A DNA stretch of 9,350 bases, from assembly GCA_913058555.1 (NCBI GenBank), contig CAJXRJ010000257.1:1-9350 (forward strand), in the 5' to 3' direction. The stretch is from an uncultured bacterium. Its GTDB lineage: Bacteria > Planctomycetota > UBA1135 > GCA-002686595. The notes below the pieces were generated by a model. That model saw nothing but the letters and a program-made list of their open reading frames with translations, made no database searches and had not been told where the DNA came from. Positions 1 through 6,996 of this stretch are shown here, in pieces. The translations under genes were made by a program, and so were the position numbers. Each line of letters opens with the position of its first letter. The first letter of the stretch is position 1.

Positions 1-18
1 GCTGCAGCGTTCCTCGCC

Positions 19-585
19 TCAGATCATTTCGTAGCCATCGCGGACGGTGTAGATCATGAGCTCAGTTCGGGGGCCGCCGTGTTGGCGGACCATCTCGATG
101 AGCCACTCTTCCTCGCCGGGCCAGGGATAGCAGTAGACGAGGTCAAAATCGCCGATCTCGAGGCCCATCTCGGCGTAGGCGTCAGCGCCCTCGGTGGGCG
201 TAAGGTAGTCGCTCTCTAGGAGATGGACCTCATCGCGGTAGTCGGGGGGCACAAAGCTCCCCTCCACGAAGGTGGCGCCGGAATGGACGGAGCGGGCGAG
301 GTCCTCGGAGATGTCGACGAGGTCGGACTCGATCTCGATGCCGTAGGCTTCGAATCCGAGCATGTCCGCGATGATCGTAATGACCCCGGTGGCGGAGCCG
401 AGCTCGAGGAATGTGTGAGCCCTGGATCGGCGTTCCTCCAGGAAGTCGATGGCCGCGGCGTAGTCGGCGGGGATCACGCGATGAAACTCGCCTGAACGGT
501 CCTGACAATAGTCCCGCCAGATTTCGGCGCCGCTGTGGAGGAGTTCGTCAAAGCGCGCCCGGAGCGCGACGTCTTGGTCGGTCAT
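19..585 (-). CDS. class I SAM-dependent methyltransferase, substrate unknown
   Basis: A 188-residue protein with the Rossmann-type SAM-binding signature. Motif I is seen at residues 59-67 (FLELGSATG), followed by a second strand ending in acidic residues at 82-86 (GIEIE) that would bind the ribose hydroxyls of SAM. A motif IV-like strand and loop lie at 146-158 (DFDLVYCYPWPGE). The length suits a minimal class I methyltransferase with no extra substrate domain, so the substrate (protein, small molecule or nucleic acid) cannot be read from it. The loop YPWPGEE replaces the NPPY/DPPY seen in N6-adenine methylases, which argues against a DNA adenine methylase. The ATG at 583-585 is the first start in frame and has only a weak AGG upstream. 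The gene diverges from pncB across 174 bases; nothing links it functionally to NAD salvage. The fold is fairly certain, the role is not known. Confidence 0.8.
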   Translation of the reverse strand: MTDQDVALRARFDELLHSGAEIWRDYCQDRSGEFHRVIPADYAAAIDFLEERRSRAHTFLELGSATGVITIIADMLGFEAYGIEIESDLVDISEDLARSVHSGATFVEGSFVPPDYRDEVHLLESDYLTPTEGADAYAEMGLEIGDFDLVYCYPWPGEEEWLIEMVRQHGGPRTELMIYTVRDGYEMI

Positions 586-724
586 TGGCCTGAAGGGGGC
601 TGGGGCACAAGGATCGCCGCGCCGACGGTTAGTGGAGCGAGGCGCGCACCGATGAGCGAGGAGCGCCCTCTTGCAGCCACGGTACTCGATCTGAGGCTTG
701 GCTCTGGGTGCGGCGGGATTCCCG

Positions 725-753
725 TTCGCACCCCTTAGTGTACCGGCTACACT
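725..753 (+). promoter_or_regulatory. putative sigma70-type promoter of the pncB-nrtR-pncA operon
   Basis: A -35-like hexamer TTCGCA (725-730; 4 of 6 matches to TTGACA) and a -10-like hexamer TACACT (748-753; 4 of 6 matches to TATAAT) are separated by exactly 17 bases. The predicted start of transcription, about 7 bases after the -10 box, falls at or next to position 760, which is the A of the pncB start codon. No Shine-Dalgarno sequence precedes that ATG, so the transcript is probably leaderless or nearly so. The boxes were matched by eye, and the start site is inference. Confidence 0.45.
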
Positions 754-754
754 A
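736..754. promoter_or_regulatory. perfect 7-bp inverted repeat, candidate NrtR operator
   Basis: TAGTGTA, five bases (CCGGC), then TACACTA: a perfect 7+7 palindrome 19 bases long that ends 5 bases before the pncB ATG. It covers the whole predicted -10 box and part of the spacer, so a protein bound here would block RNA polymerase. NrtR regulators are known to bind palindromes of about 20 bp upstream of NAD genes, and a NrtR-type gene is the second gene of this operon, so autoregulation is the simplest reading. A tandem CACTAT (750-755, 756-761) repeats part of the right half-site and runs into the start codon. The link to NrtR is inferred from context, as NrtR motifs differ between lineages. 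Confidence 0.6.
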
Positions 755-759
755 TCACT

Positions 760-2184
760 ATGCAGCCGCCCGAAATGACTCCGACCGCCGTGCCGCCGGC
801 CCTCCTGACCGATCTCTACCAGCTAACGATGGCACGGGGGCACATGGCAGCGGACCGGCTGTCGGCCGAAGGCACCTTCCACTTGTACTTTCGGCGGGCT
901 CCTTTTGGGGGGGCCTTCGCCCTCCTGTCGGGGGTGGAAGAGGCAATTCAGGAGCTCGGCGGGTTCGGCTTTGGGCACGAAGCACTGGAGTGGCTTGGCT
1001 CGAGCGGCGCCCTACCCGCCCCGTTTGGGGCTGAATTCCTGGACGTCCTGGGGGGGCGTCCCTTTCAGGTCTCGATCGACTCCATGCGGGACGGGGACCT
1101 GGTCCTCCCCCACGTGCCGATCGCCCGCGTGACCGGGCCCCTCTGGCAGGCGCAGTTGGTGGAGACGTTCCTCTTGAACCGGATTGGTTTCGAGACCCTG
1201 GTCGCCACGAAGGCCGCACGGGTAGCCCACGCTGCGGAAGGCCGGCCATTCCTGGAGTTCGGTGCGCGGAGGGCCCAAGGCGTGTCGGCGTCACTCGGAG
1301 CGGCCCGGGCCGCGTGGATCGGCGGCGCGGCGGGTACTTCGAACGTAGCCGCGGCGGAGCGGTACGGGATCCCCGTGCGCGGGACCCATGCACACGCTTG
1401 GGTTCAGTCATTTGCGGGCACCGGCACCAACAGCGAATCCGAGCTGCGCGCCTTCCGGGCTTTTGCCGATTCCATGCCCAAGGGCTGCGTGCTGCTCGTG
1501 GATACCTATGACACGGCGCTCGGCATTGAAAACGCGATTCGCGTCGCAGGTGAGATGCGCGCCCGGGGCGAAGAGCTTGCGGGCATCCGCCTGGATTCAG
1601 GGGACCTAGGGGAGCTGAGTCGCATGGCCCGCACGGTGTTGGACAGCGCAGGCTTCCCGAACGTCTCAATCGTCGCGTCCGACGACCTCAACGAACACAA
1701 GATCGCCGCGCTCCTTCAGGGCGGCGCCCCCATCGACACCTTCGGCGTCGGTACGAGCCTCGTCACGGGCGGTACGCAGTCGGCCCTCGGTGTCGTGTAC
1801 AAGCTCGGTGCTGTTCGGGAGTCGAACGCCGAGCCCTGGAAGCCCGTGATGAAGATCTCGGGGGGGAGTTCGAAGCTGTCTTTGCCCGGGCGTCTCGAAG
1901 CACGGAAGGTCATGGAAGAAGGGCCCGCCGGGTCCACGCTAACCGGCCATTCGATCCACCTGGAGAGCGAAGAGTTAGCCGGGGAATCGCTCCTGCGCCC
2001 AGCGATGGTGAAGGGCGAGCCCCTCCCGGAGGCGGCGCCGAACCTGGCCGCGGCGCGGGAGCGCGCGCGAGCGAACCTCGCGCAATTGCCGTCCGCGGCG
2101 CGGGACCTTGAGAATCCGGCGGAACTTAGAACGGTCCTCTCCGACCCGTTGGTGAAGCTGCGCCAGGAGCTCTCCCGGCCATGA
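760..2184 (+). CDS. pncB: nicotinate phosphoribosyltransferase
   Basis: Makes nicotinate mononucleotide from nicotinate and PRPP, with ATP hydrolysis, in the Preiss-Handler branch of NAD salvage; cytosolic. The 474-residue protein carries the family landmarks in order: LLTDLYQLTMA (15-25), EFGARRAQG (166-174), GTHAHAW (208-214) in which His212 matches the family's phosphorylated histidine, LVDTYDT (246-252), IRLDSGDL (276-283), ASDDLNE (306-312) and DTFGVGTSLVT (326-336) of the phosphate-binding part, then ALGVVYKL (342-349). Length fits the roughly 470-490-residue class found in many bacteria and in eukaryotes. The ATG at 760 is taken as start because the promoter places transcription there; a second ATG at 775 is also possible, and neither has a Shine-Dalgarno. 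The last four bases (ATGA) overlap the nrtR start, so the genes are translationally coupled. No catalytic residue appears missing. Confidence 0.95.
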   Translation: MQPPEMTPTAVPPALLTDLYQLTMARGHMAADRLSAEGTFHLYFRRAPFGGAFALLSGVEEAIQELGGFGFGHEALEWLGSSGALPAPFGAEFLDVLGGRPFQVSIDSMRDGDLVLPHVPIARVTGPLWQAQLVETFLLNRIGFETLVATKAARVAHAAEGRPFLEFGARRAQGVSASLGAARAAWIGGAAGTSNVAAAERYGIPVRGTHAHAWVQSFAGTGTNSESELRAFRAFADSMPKGCVLLVDTYDTALGIENAIRVAGEMRARGEELAGIRLDSGDLGELSRMARTVLDSAGFPNVSIVASDDLNEHKIAALLQGGAPIDTFGVGTSLVTGGTQSALGVVYKLGAVRESNAEPWKPVMKISGGSSKLSLPGRLEARKVMEEGPAGSTLTGHSIHLESEELAGESLLRPAMVKGEPLPEAAPNLAAARERARANLAQLPSAARDLENPAELRTVLSDPLVKLRQELSRP

Positions 2185-2870
2185 GCTTCGTCTACGAATA
2201 CCCACGGCCCGCCGTCACCGTGGACGCGGTGGTCTACGGCTACCAAGCGGAAGAGCTCCGTGTGCTCTTGATCGAGCGCGGCGGGCCGCCGTTCCGGGGG
2301 GCCTGGGCGCTGCCCGGCGGTTTCCTGGGAGAGAACGAAGACCTACCCGACGCGGTGCGACGGGAGCTGCTCGAAGAAACCGGAGTGGCTCCGCTGCACC
2401 TGGAGCAGCTCGGGTCCTGGGGCACGCCGGGCCGCGATCCACGGGGACATACGATCACGGTCGCCTACACCGCCCTCGTGCGGCTGAGCGGTCACACCGC
2501 CAAGGCCGACACGGATGCCGCGGACGCGCGCTGGTTCCCGGTAGACGGGCTACCGGACCTTGCGTTTGACCACGGCGAAATCCTCGACGCTGCCCGTGAG
2601 CGCCTGATCGAGTCGGTGCGCACCCGCCCGGTGGGTTTTGACCTGTTGCCGGACCTCTTCTCGCTCACCGAGCTTCAGACCCTCGTGGAAACGGTGATGG
2701 GCGAGCCCCTCGACAAGCGCAACTTCCGCAAGAAGCTGCAGTCCCTCGACATGCTGATCCCCACAGGGGAATACGAGTCGGGCGTTCCGCGGCGCGCGGC
2801 GCAGCTCTACCGATTTGACCGCGCGATGTACGACAAGCTCTCCGCAGAGGGCTTCCAGTTCCGCCTTTGA
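2181..2870 (+). CDS. nrtR: NrtR-type regulator of NAD metabolism (Nudix domain plus winged helix)
   Basis: A 229-residue protein with an N-terminal Nudix domain (about 10-145) and a C-terminal winged-helix DNA-binding domain (about 153-222, with SLTELQTL at 161-168 and RNFRKKL at 180-186). This architecture is that of NrtR, a repressor of NAD synthesis and salvage genes that releases DNA on binding ADP-ribose or related NAD breakdown products. The Nudix box at 47-69 matches the consensus GX5EX7REUXEEXGU at every fixed position (Gly47, Glu53, Arg61, Glu62, Glu65, Glu66, Gly68). Several characterised NrtR proteins have degenerate boxes and no hydrolase activity, so this copy may both sense and hydrolyse its ligand. 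The ATG overlaps the end of pncB; AGGAG (2165-2169) lies 11 bases upstream. Likely target is the palindrome at 736-754. A plain ADP-ribose pyrophosphatase is less likely because of the DNA-binding domain and operon context. Confidence 0.9.
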   Translation: MSFVYEYPRPAVTVDAVVYGYQAEELRVLLIERGGPPFRGAWALPGGFLGENEDLPDAVRRELLEETGVAPLHLEQLGSWGTPGRDPRGHTITVAYTALVRLSGHTAKADTDAADARWFPVDGLPDLAFDHGEILDAARERLIESVRTRPVGFDLLPDLFSLTELQTLVETVMGEPLDKRNFRKKLQSLDMLIPTGEYESGVPRRAAQLYRFDRAMYDKLSAEGFQFRL

Positions 2871-2887
2871 TGCCACGGGAAGCCACC

Positions 2888-3502
2888 ATGACCAAGACAG
2901 CCCTCATCCTCGTCGACCTCCAGAACGACTTCATGCCCGGCGGCGCCCTCGCGGTGGCGGACGGAGACGCGACGGTCCGTGTCGCCAACGCGCTCATGCC
3001 GGACTATGACCTCGTCATCGCCACCCAGGACTGGCACCCAGCGGATCACATGAGCTTCGCCGCAAATCACCCGGCAAATGGGCCCGGCGAACTCGTCCAG
3101 CTCGATGGCCTCGACCAGGTCCTCTGGCCCGTGCATTGCGTGCAGGGCACAGCCGGCGCTTCTTTCCATTCAGCACTCAACGTTGCCGGCATTCATGAAG
3201 TCATCCGCAAAGGCAGCGACCGCCGTGTGGATAGCTACAGCGGCTTTTTTGACAACGGCAAACGCAAGTCGACGGGCCTCAGCGACTTGGCGCGATCGCA
3301 CGGCATCGAGACCGTGCACGTCATGGGCCTTGCAACCGACTACTGCGTCAAGTTCACGGCCCTCGACGCCCTTCATGAAGGTTTCGACGTGCGCTTGATC
3401 GTTGCGGGCTGCCGGGGCGTCAACCTCGCGCCAGGGGATGCGCAACGTGCCGTTGACGACATGCTGGAAGCGGGGGTCAAAGAACTTCATGTGAATGAGT
3501 GA
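2888..3502 (+). CDS. pncA: nicotinamidase (nicotinamide amidohydrolase)
   Basis: Hydrolyses nicotinamide to nicotinate and ammonia, feeding PncB encoded two genes upstream. The 204-residue protein shows the full active site of the isochorismatase-like hydrolase fold: catalytic Asp10 (VDLQNDF), Lys108 (VIRKG) and nucleophile Cys153 (GLATDYCV), with metal ligands Asp48, His50 and His54 in TQDWHPADH. WPVHCVQGT (80-88) and DSYSGFFDN (115-123) are further family landmarks. Length is typical. The ATG at 2888 is preferred because it gives the usual short N-terminus and has GGGA at 2877-2880, seven bases upstream. An ATG at 2870, overlapping the nrtR stop, would add six residues, and a TTG at 2867 seven. 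Third gene of the operon, 17 bases after nrtR, so co-transcribed. Pyrazinamidase side activity is expected from the family. Confidence 0.95.
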   Translation: MTKTALILVDLQNDFMPGGALAVADGDATVRVANALMPDYDLVIATQDWHPADHMSFAANHPANGPGELVQLDGLDQVLWPVHCVQGTAGASFHSALNVAGIHEVIRKGSDRRVDSYSGFFDNGKRKSTGLSDLARSHGIETVHVMGLATDYCVKFTALDALHEGFDVRLIVAGCRGVNLAPGDAQRAVDDMLEAGVKELHVNE

Positions 3503-3523
3503 CACCTGGGGCGACCTGGTTCG

Positions 3524-3541
3524 TCTCCCCGTCCAGGGAGA
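3524..3541 (+). terminator. weak hairpin after pncA, possible terminator
   Basis: TCTCCC (3524-3529), a six-base loop, then GGGAGA (3536-3541): a perfect 6-bp stem 21 bases after the pncA stop. No T-run follows, so an intrinsic terminator is doubtful; it could stabilise the 3' end of the message. The rest of the 178-base gap to the protease gene holds no clear promoter. Confidence 0.3.
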
Positions 3542-3671
3542 GTTCCCGTCTTGTTGAATCCACGTACTGCCCATAGCGTGATTCGGTGCGCGCCAGCGTT
3601 TGTCCCCATGGGGCCGTTCTCTGCGGAACGCTCAACTGCGGCGCGCACAGCAATCCTCAAAACCAGAACCC

Positions 3672-3676
3672 AGGAG
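3672..3676 (+). promoter_or_regulatory. ribosome binding site that sets the protease start
   Basis: AGGAG, four bases before the ATG at 3681. It supports this start over the upstream in-frame TTG at 3600, and the 27 residues between the two starts do not look like part of an export signal except for their positive charge. Confidence 0.55.
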
Positions 3677-3680
3677 CCGC

Positions 3681-6600
3681 ATGGTCTTTTGTCAGTCCTT
3701 CCCGTGGACCAGCCTTCTCACGCTCAGCACGGGCGTCGCGTTGGCCACCCTTAGCCTCTCTCCGATAGCTTCAGCGCAGGCGCCCCAAGGCTCCTCGCCA
3801 GTCCCCACACGGGCCTTCGCCCCGGTCCAAGCGGGACCCAACGCGATCCCCAGGCAGATCGAGCTGTACGCGCCCGGGCGCATCCTCATCAAGGTGGCCG
3901 AGGGCGCGATGGAACGCGCCAACCTCGACCTGGAGTACCAGCCGCTCAATCGCGTGCAGCGACTCGAGTCCGGGCTGCCACTCCTCGACGCCGAGCTAGC
4001 TTTCGCCGGCGTGACCGACATCCGCAAGGCGCTCATCCGGGCCAAGGACCGGGCCATAGCGGACGAGCTTGGCCTCGACCGGTGGTACATCGCCGACGTC
4101 GATCCCAACACGGACATTGTCCTCCTGAGCCGCCAGCTCATCGCCCTCGACGAGGTCCAAGACGCCGGCCCCGACTGGCGCGCGTTCCCCCTCGACGTCC
4201 CGAACGATCCCCTCTACGCACAGCAGTGGGGACACAACAACACGGGGCAAATGCCCGATTACTGTTGGGGCTGCGGTGGGCACCCCAGCGGCACGGGGGT
4301 CGGCACCGCCGGTTTTGATGGCAACGCGCAACTCGCTTGGGATCAGGCCCAGGGACACGGCAACGCCGGCGTCGTCATCGCCATCATCGATACAGGCGTG
4401 GACGTTGGGCACCCCGACCTTCGCCAGGTCGCGGGCTACGACTACGGGGACAACGACAGCAACCCCGATGATGACTCCGCCGAGCTCGGGCACGGGACCG
4501 CGTGCGCTGGCGTTGCAGCAGGGATCAACGGCAATGGAATCGGTGTCGCCGGCGTGGCGGGCGGGTGCTCGATCATGCCCCTCAAGGTGGCGAACAGCGC
4601 GGGCAGCATGAGCTTCTCGTCCATCGCGAACTCGATCATTCACGCCGCCGACAACGGTGCGGACATCGCGTCCCTGAGCCTTGGGGCCGCGACGTCGAAT
4701 GAACCGACCACGTCCAACGCCATCAGCTACGCCCACTCCAATGGCGTGACGATCCTGGCGGCGACGGCCAACTCCAACAAGTCGACCATCGACTTCCCGG
4801 CGAACCATGCCCTCGTGATTGGGGTCGGCGCTGCCTCGCCGTGCGGCGAGCGCAAGCGCTCGTCGTCCAACTCCGGGGAACTCAGCCCCGGCGTCGTCAT
4901 GGACCCGAACGGCTACACGTGCGACGGTGAGCGCTGGTGGGGATCGAACTACGGATCGACCACCCAGGACGCCGCGGGCGCCGTCGACGTGATCGCTCCG
5001 ACGATCCTCCCAACGGCCGACGTGCAGGGCTCTGCGGGTTACGCGAGCGGCAACTACTCGCTCTGGTTCAACGGCACGTCCTGCGCGACGCCATACGCCG
5101 CCGGGGTGTGCGCGCTGATCGTGGCCGCCAACCCGGGCTTCACCCCGGATCAGGTGCGCCAACGGCTCGTGTCCACGTGCGACGATGTCACGGGCGTCGA
5201 GTCCGGCGCCGGCTGGGATCGTTACACGGGCTACGGCATGGTCAACGCGGCGGCGGCGGTCGGCACCGGCGGCGGTCCAGGCGGCGGGCCAACGTACACG
5301 GCCATCCCCTACACCACGGGGTTCGAAACGGCCAGCCTCGACGCGTCGTGGACCACGGTCCTCGGTGTGGAAGGGCGCGTGCTGGTCACGACGGCCAACG
5401 GCCCCTACGCGGGATCTCGGCACCTGACCATGGACGATGCCGTGAACGGCGGATCCTTCAGTCAGACGGAGGCGCGCCTGCACCTCGACCTGTCGGGCGA
5501 GTCCCAGGTCGATCTGTCCTTCCGCTGGAAGGAATTCGGCGACGAGACCCATGCCCAGGACGGCATCTGGGTCTCGAACAACGGCGGCACGAGCTTCGCC
5601 AAAATCCACGACCTGGCGGGCCAGTCCACGACCAACAACACATGGCAGCTCGTGAACCTCGACCTCGACGCCCTGAGCGCGAGCGCCGGCGTTCCGTTCA
5701 GCTCTGAGTTCGTCGTGAAGTTCCAGCAGTTCGACAACTACGGCATCGCCAGCGATGGCTTCGCCTTTGACGACGTCTCGGTTTCGCCCGGCGGCGGCGG
5801 CGGCCCCGCTTACGCGGACTTGCCGTACACGACCGGCTTCGAGAGCGGATCCCTCGATCAGTACTGGTCGACATCGTCCAGCGCGGAGGGACGCATCACG
5901 ATCACGACGGCCAACGGCCCCAGCGCCGGCAGCTATCACATGATCATGGACGACAGCGTCAACGCGAGCGCCTACGGCCAGAACGAAGCGCTCCTGCGCC
6001 TGGACCTCTCCGGCGAATCCCAGGTGGCCCTCTCCTTCGATTGGAAGGAATACGGCGATGAGACCCACGGCCAAGACGGCGTGTACTTCTCAAGCAACGG
6101 AGGTGCGAGCTTCACGAAGGTCCACGACCTCAACGGGCAGTCCTTCACCAACAACACGTGGCAGACGGTGAACCTAGACCTCGACGCCCTTGCCTCGGGC
6201 GCGGGCCTCGGCCTCACGTCGAACTTCGTCGTGAAGTTCCAGCAGTACGACAACTACGGCGCCACCACGGACGGCTTCGCCTTCGACGAGATTTCGGTCA
6301 CGTCAGGGGGCGGCACCGGCAACCCCGGTTACGCCTCGCTCCCGTACTCCACGGGATTCGAGACGGGCGCCGTGGATCAGTATTGGGAGCTCGTGGAAGG
6401 CGTCGAAGGCAGGATCCAGGTCACGACGGCCAATGCCCCGTCCAGCGGACTGTTCCACTTGACGATGGACGACGCGGTCAGCGGAGGGTCCTACAGCCAA
6501 AACGAAGCGCGCCTGAAGGTCGACCTCGGCAGCACCAGCCAGGCCACGCTCAGCTTCCGCTGGAAGCACATCAACGACGAGACGCACCCACAGGATGGCG

Positions 6601-6824
6601 TCTTCATCTCCAGCAACGGTGGATCGACCTTCACCAAGATCCTGGACCTGAACGGTGGTTCGACCGCCGCCAATAGCTGGCAGACGATCACCGTCGATCT
6701 GGACCAAGCCGCGTCGAGTGCCGGGGTCGCCCTGACCTCGACCTTCGTCATCAAGTTCCAGCAGTACGACAACTACCCGATCACGAGCGATGGCTTCGCC
6801 ATCGACAGCGTGACGGTCAACTGA
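3681..6824 (+). CDS. secreted S8 (subtilisin-family) serine protease with three C-terminal beta-rich repeats
   Basis: A 1047-residue extracytoplasmic endopeptidase. Residues 1-32 resemble a signal peptide (hydrophobic 11-30, cleavage likely after ASA at 30-32). Residues about 33-170 look like a propeptide or inhibitor region, ending at the mature-start motif PNDPLYAQQWGHNNTGQ. The catalytic triad is intact: Asp237 (AIIDTGVD), His271 (GHGTACAG) and Ser467 (NGTSCATPYAAG), with a probable oxyanion Asn364 (AATAN). Many cysteines (for example DYCWGCGG, SPCGE, YTCDGE, STCDD) suggest disulfides, in keeping with export. After a glycine linker come three 164-residue repeats that probably bind substrate or surface, each MAM/jelly-roll-like by eye. 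There is no obvious C-terminal membrane anchor or sorting tail. The mature signal peptide has no Lys or Arg before the hydrophobic core if translation starts at 3681, so a longer start (TTG 3600) cannot be excluded. Appears to be a single-gene unit ended by the hairpin at 6872. Confidence 0.9.
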   Translation: MVFCQSFPWTSLLTLSTGVALATLSLSPIASAQAPQGSSPVPTRAFAPVQAGPNAIPRQIELYAPGRILIKVAEGAMERANLDLEYQPLNRVQRLESGLPLLDAELAFAGVTDIRKALIRAKDRAIADELGLDRWYIADVDPNTDIVLLSRQLIALDEVQDAGPDWRAFPLDVPNDPLYAQQWGHNNTGQMPDYCWGCGGHPSGTGVGTAGFDGNAQLAWDQAQGHGNAGVVIAIIDTGVDVGHPDLRQVAGYDYGDNDSNPDDDSAELGHGTACAGVAAGINGNGIGVAGVAGGCSIMPLKVANSAGSMSFSSIANSIIHAADNGADIASLSLGAATSNEPTTSNAISYAHSNGVTILAATANSNKSTIDFPANHALVIGVGAASPCGERKRSSSNSGELSPGVVMDPNGYTCDGERWWGSNYGSTTQDAAGAVDVIAPTILPTADVQGSAGYASGNYSLWFNGTSCATPYAAGVCALIVAANPGFTPDQVRQRLVSTCDDVTGVESGAGWDRYTGYGMVNAAAAVGTGGGPGGGPTYTAIPYTTGFETASLDASWTTVLGVEGRVLVTTANGPYAGSRHLTMDDAVNGGSFSQTEARLHLDLSGESQVDLSFRWKEFGDETHAQDGIWVSNNGGTSFAKIHDLAGQSTTNNTWQLVNLDLDALSASAGVPFSSEFVVKFQQFDNYGIASDGFAFDDVSVSPGGGGGPAYADLPYTTGFESGSLDQYWSTSSSAEGRITITTANGPSAGSYHMIMDDSVNASAYGQNEALLRLDLSGESQVALSFDWKEYGDETHGQDGVYFSSNGGASFTKVHDLNGQSFTNNTWQTVNLDLDALASGAGLGLTSNFVVKFQQYDNYGATTDGFAFDEISVTSGGGTGNPGYASLPYSTGFETGAVDQYWELVEGVEGRIQVTTANAPSSGLFHLTMDDAVSGGSYSQNEARLKVDLGSTSQATLSFRWKHINDETHPQDGVFISSNGGSTFTKILDLNGGSTAANSWQTITVDLDQAASSAGVALTSTFVIKFQQYDNYPITSDGFAIDSVTVN
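5295..5786 (+). repeat. protease C-terminal repeat 1 (164 codons)
   Basis: First of three tandem units in the protease tail, starting at YTAIPYTTGF and ending at DDVSVS. It aligns with units 2 and 3 over all 164 residues without a gap; by hand count it is 107/164 identical to unit 2 and 98/164 to unit 3. Conserved acidic patches (MDD, DETHxQDG, KFQQxDNY, DGFAFD) resemble calcium- or sugar-binding loops of beta-sandwich domains, which is inference. It is preceded by a Gly-rich linker (GTGGGPGGGP). Confidence 0.9.
5811..6302 (+). repeat. protease C-terminal repeat 2 (164 codons)
   Basis: Second unit, starting YADLPYTTGF and ending DEISVT. It begins 516 bases after unit 1, separated by an 8-residue Gly/Pro linker (PGGGGGPA). 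Identity to unit 3 is 97/164 by hand count. It shares nearly identical DNA with unit 1 at several points, such as ACGGCCAACGGCCCC, which points to internal duplication with moderate later divergence or homogenisation. Confidence 0.9.
6330..6821 (+). repeat. protease C-terminal repeat 3 (164 codons)
   Basis: Third unit, starting YASLPYSTGF and ending DSVTVN directly before the stop codon. It begins 519 bases after unit 2, after a 9-residue linker (SGGGTGNPG). It is the most diverged of the three (about 59-60% identical to the others) but keeps TTAN, MDD, DETHxQDG and KFQQYDNY. The protein ends with the last strand of this unit, so no separate sorting domain follows. Confidence 0.9.
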
Positions 6825-6871
6825 ACCCGCTGACGGAACTGCAGAGCACCTGAAGAGCAGGAGCGTCCCCA

Positions 6872-6900
6872 GGGGCCCCTTCCGCAGCGGAAGGGGCCCC
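6872..6900. terminator. strong GC-rich hairpin, probable terminator after the protease gene
   Basis: GGGGCCCCTTCC (6872-6883), a five-base spacer, then GGAAGGGGCCCC (6889-6900): a perfect 12-bp stem 47 bases after the protease stop. GAGC (6861-6864) and GCTC (6901-6904) could add an outer stem. The following CTCTCGTTTCG is only modestly T-rich, so it may work as a GC-rich terminator or an RNA-stabilising 3' hairpin. It separates the protease from the sigma-factor gene. Confidence 0.65.
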
Positions 6901-6996
6901 GCTCTCGTTTCGGGTCACGCGGTTTCTTCGTTTTCAGCCCAGCGCATGGGGTGCGGGCGGTGTCAGGTCGTCGGAGACACCACTCCACCCACCACG

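Noticed and set aside
758..1669. 303-codon minus-strand frame opposite pncB
   Set aside because: Arg/Pro-rich with no domain; the plus strand encodes a complete pncB with all family motifs.
3600..3680. N-terminal extension of the protease from TTG 3600
   Set aside because: AGGAG at 3672-3676 supports the ATG at 3681; kept only as an alternative because of the signal-peptide charge.
3996..6074. 692-codon open frame on the minus strand
   Set aside because: Lies antisense inside the protease gene; its product is Val/Arg/Gly-rich without motifs and mirrors the repeats. A GC-rich shadow frame.
5295..6821. Regularly spaced similar DNA segments, considered as a CRISPR or mobile repeat
   Set aside because: The period is about 516-519 bases and every unit is in frame within one protein, so these are protein domain repeats.
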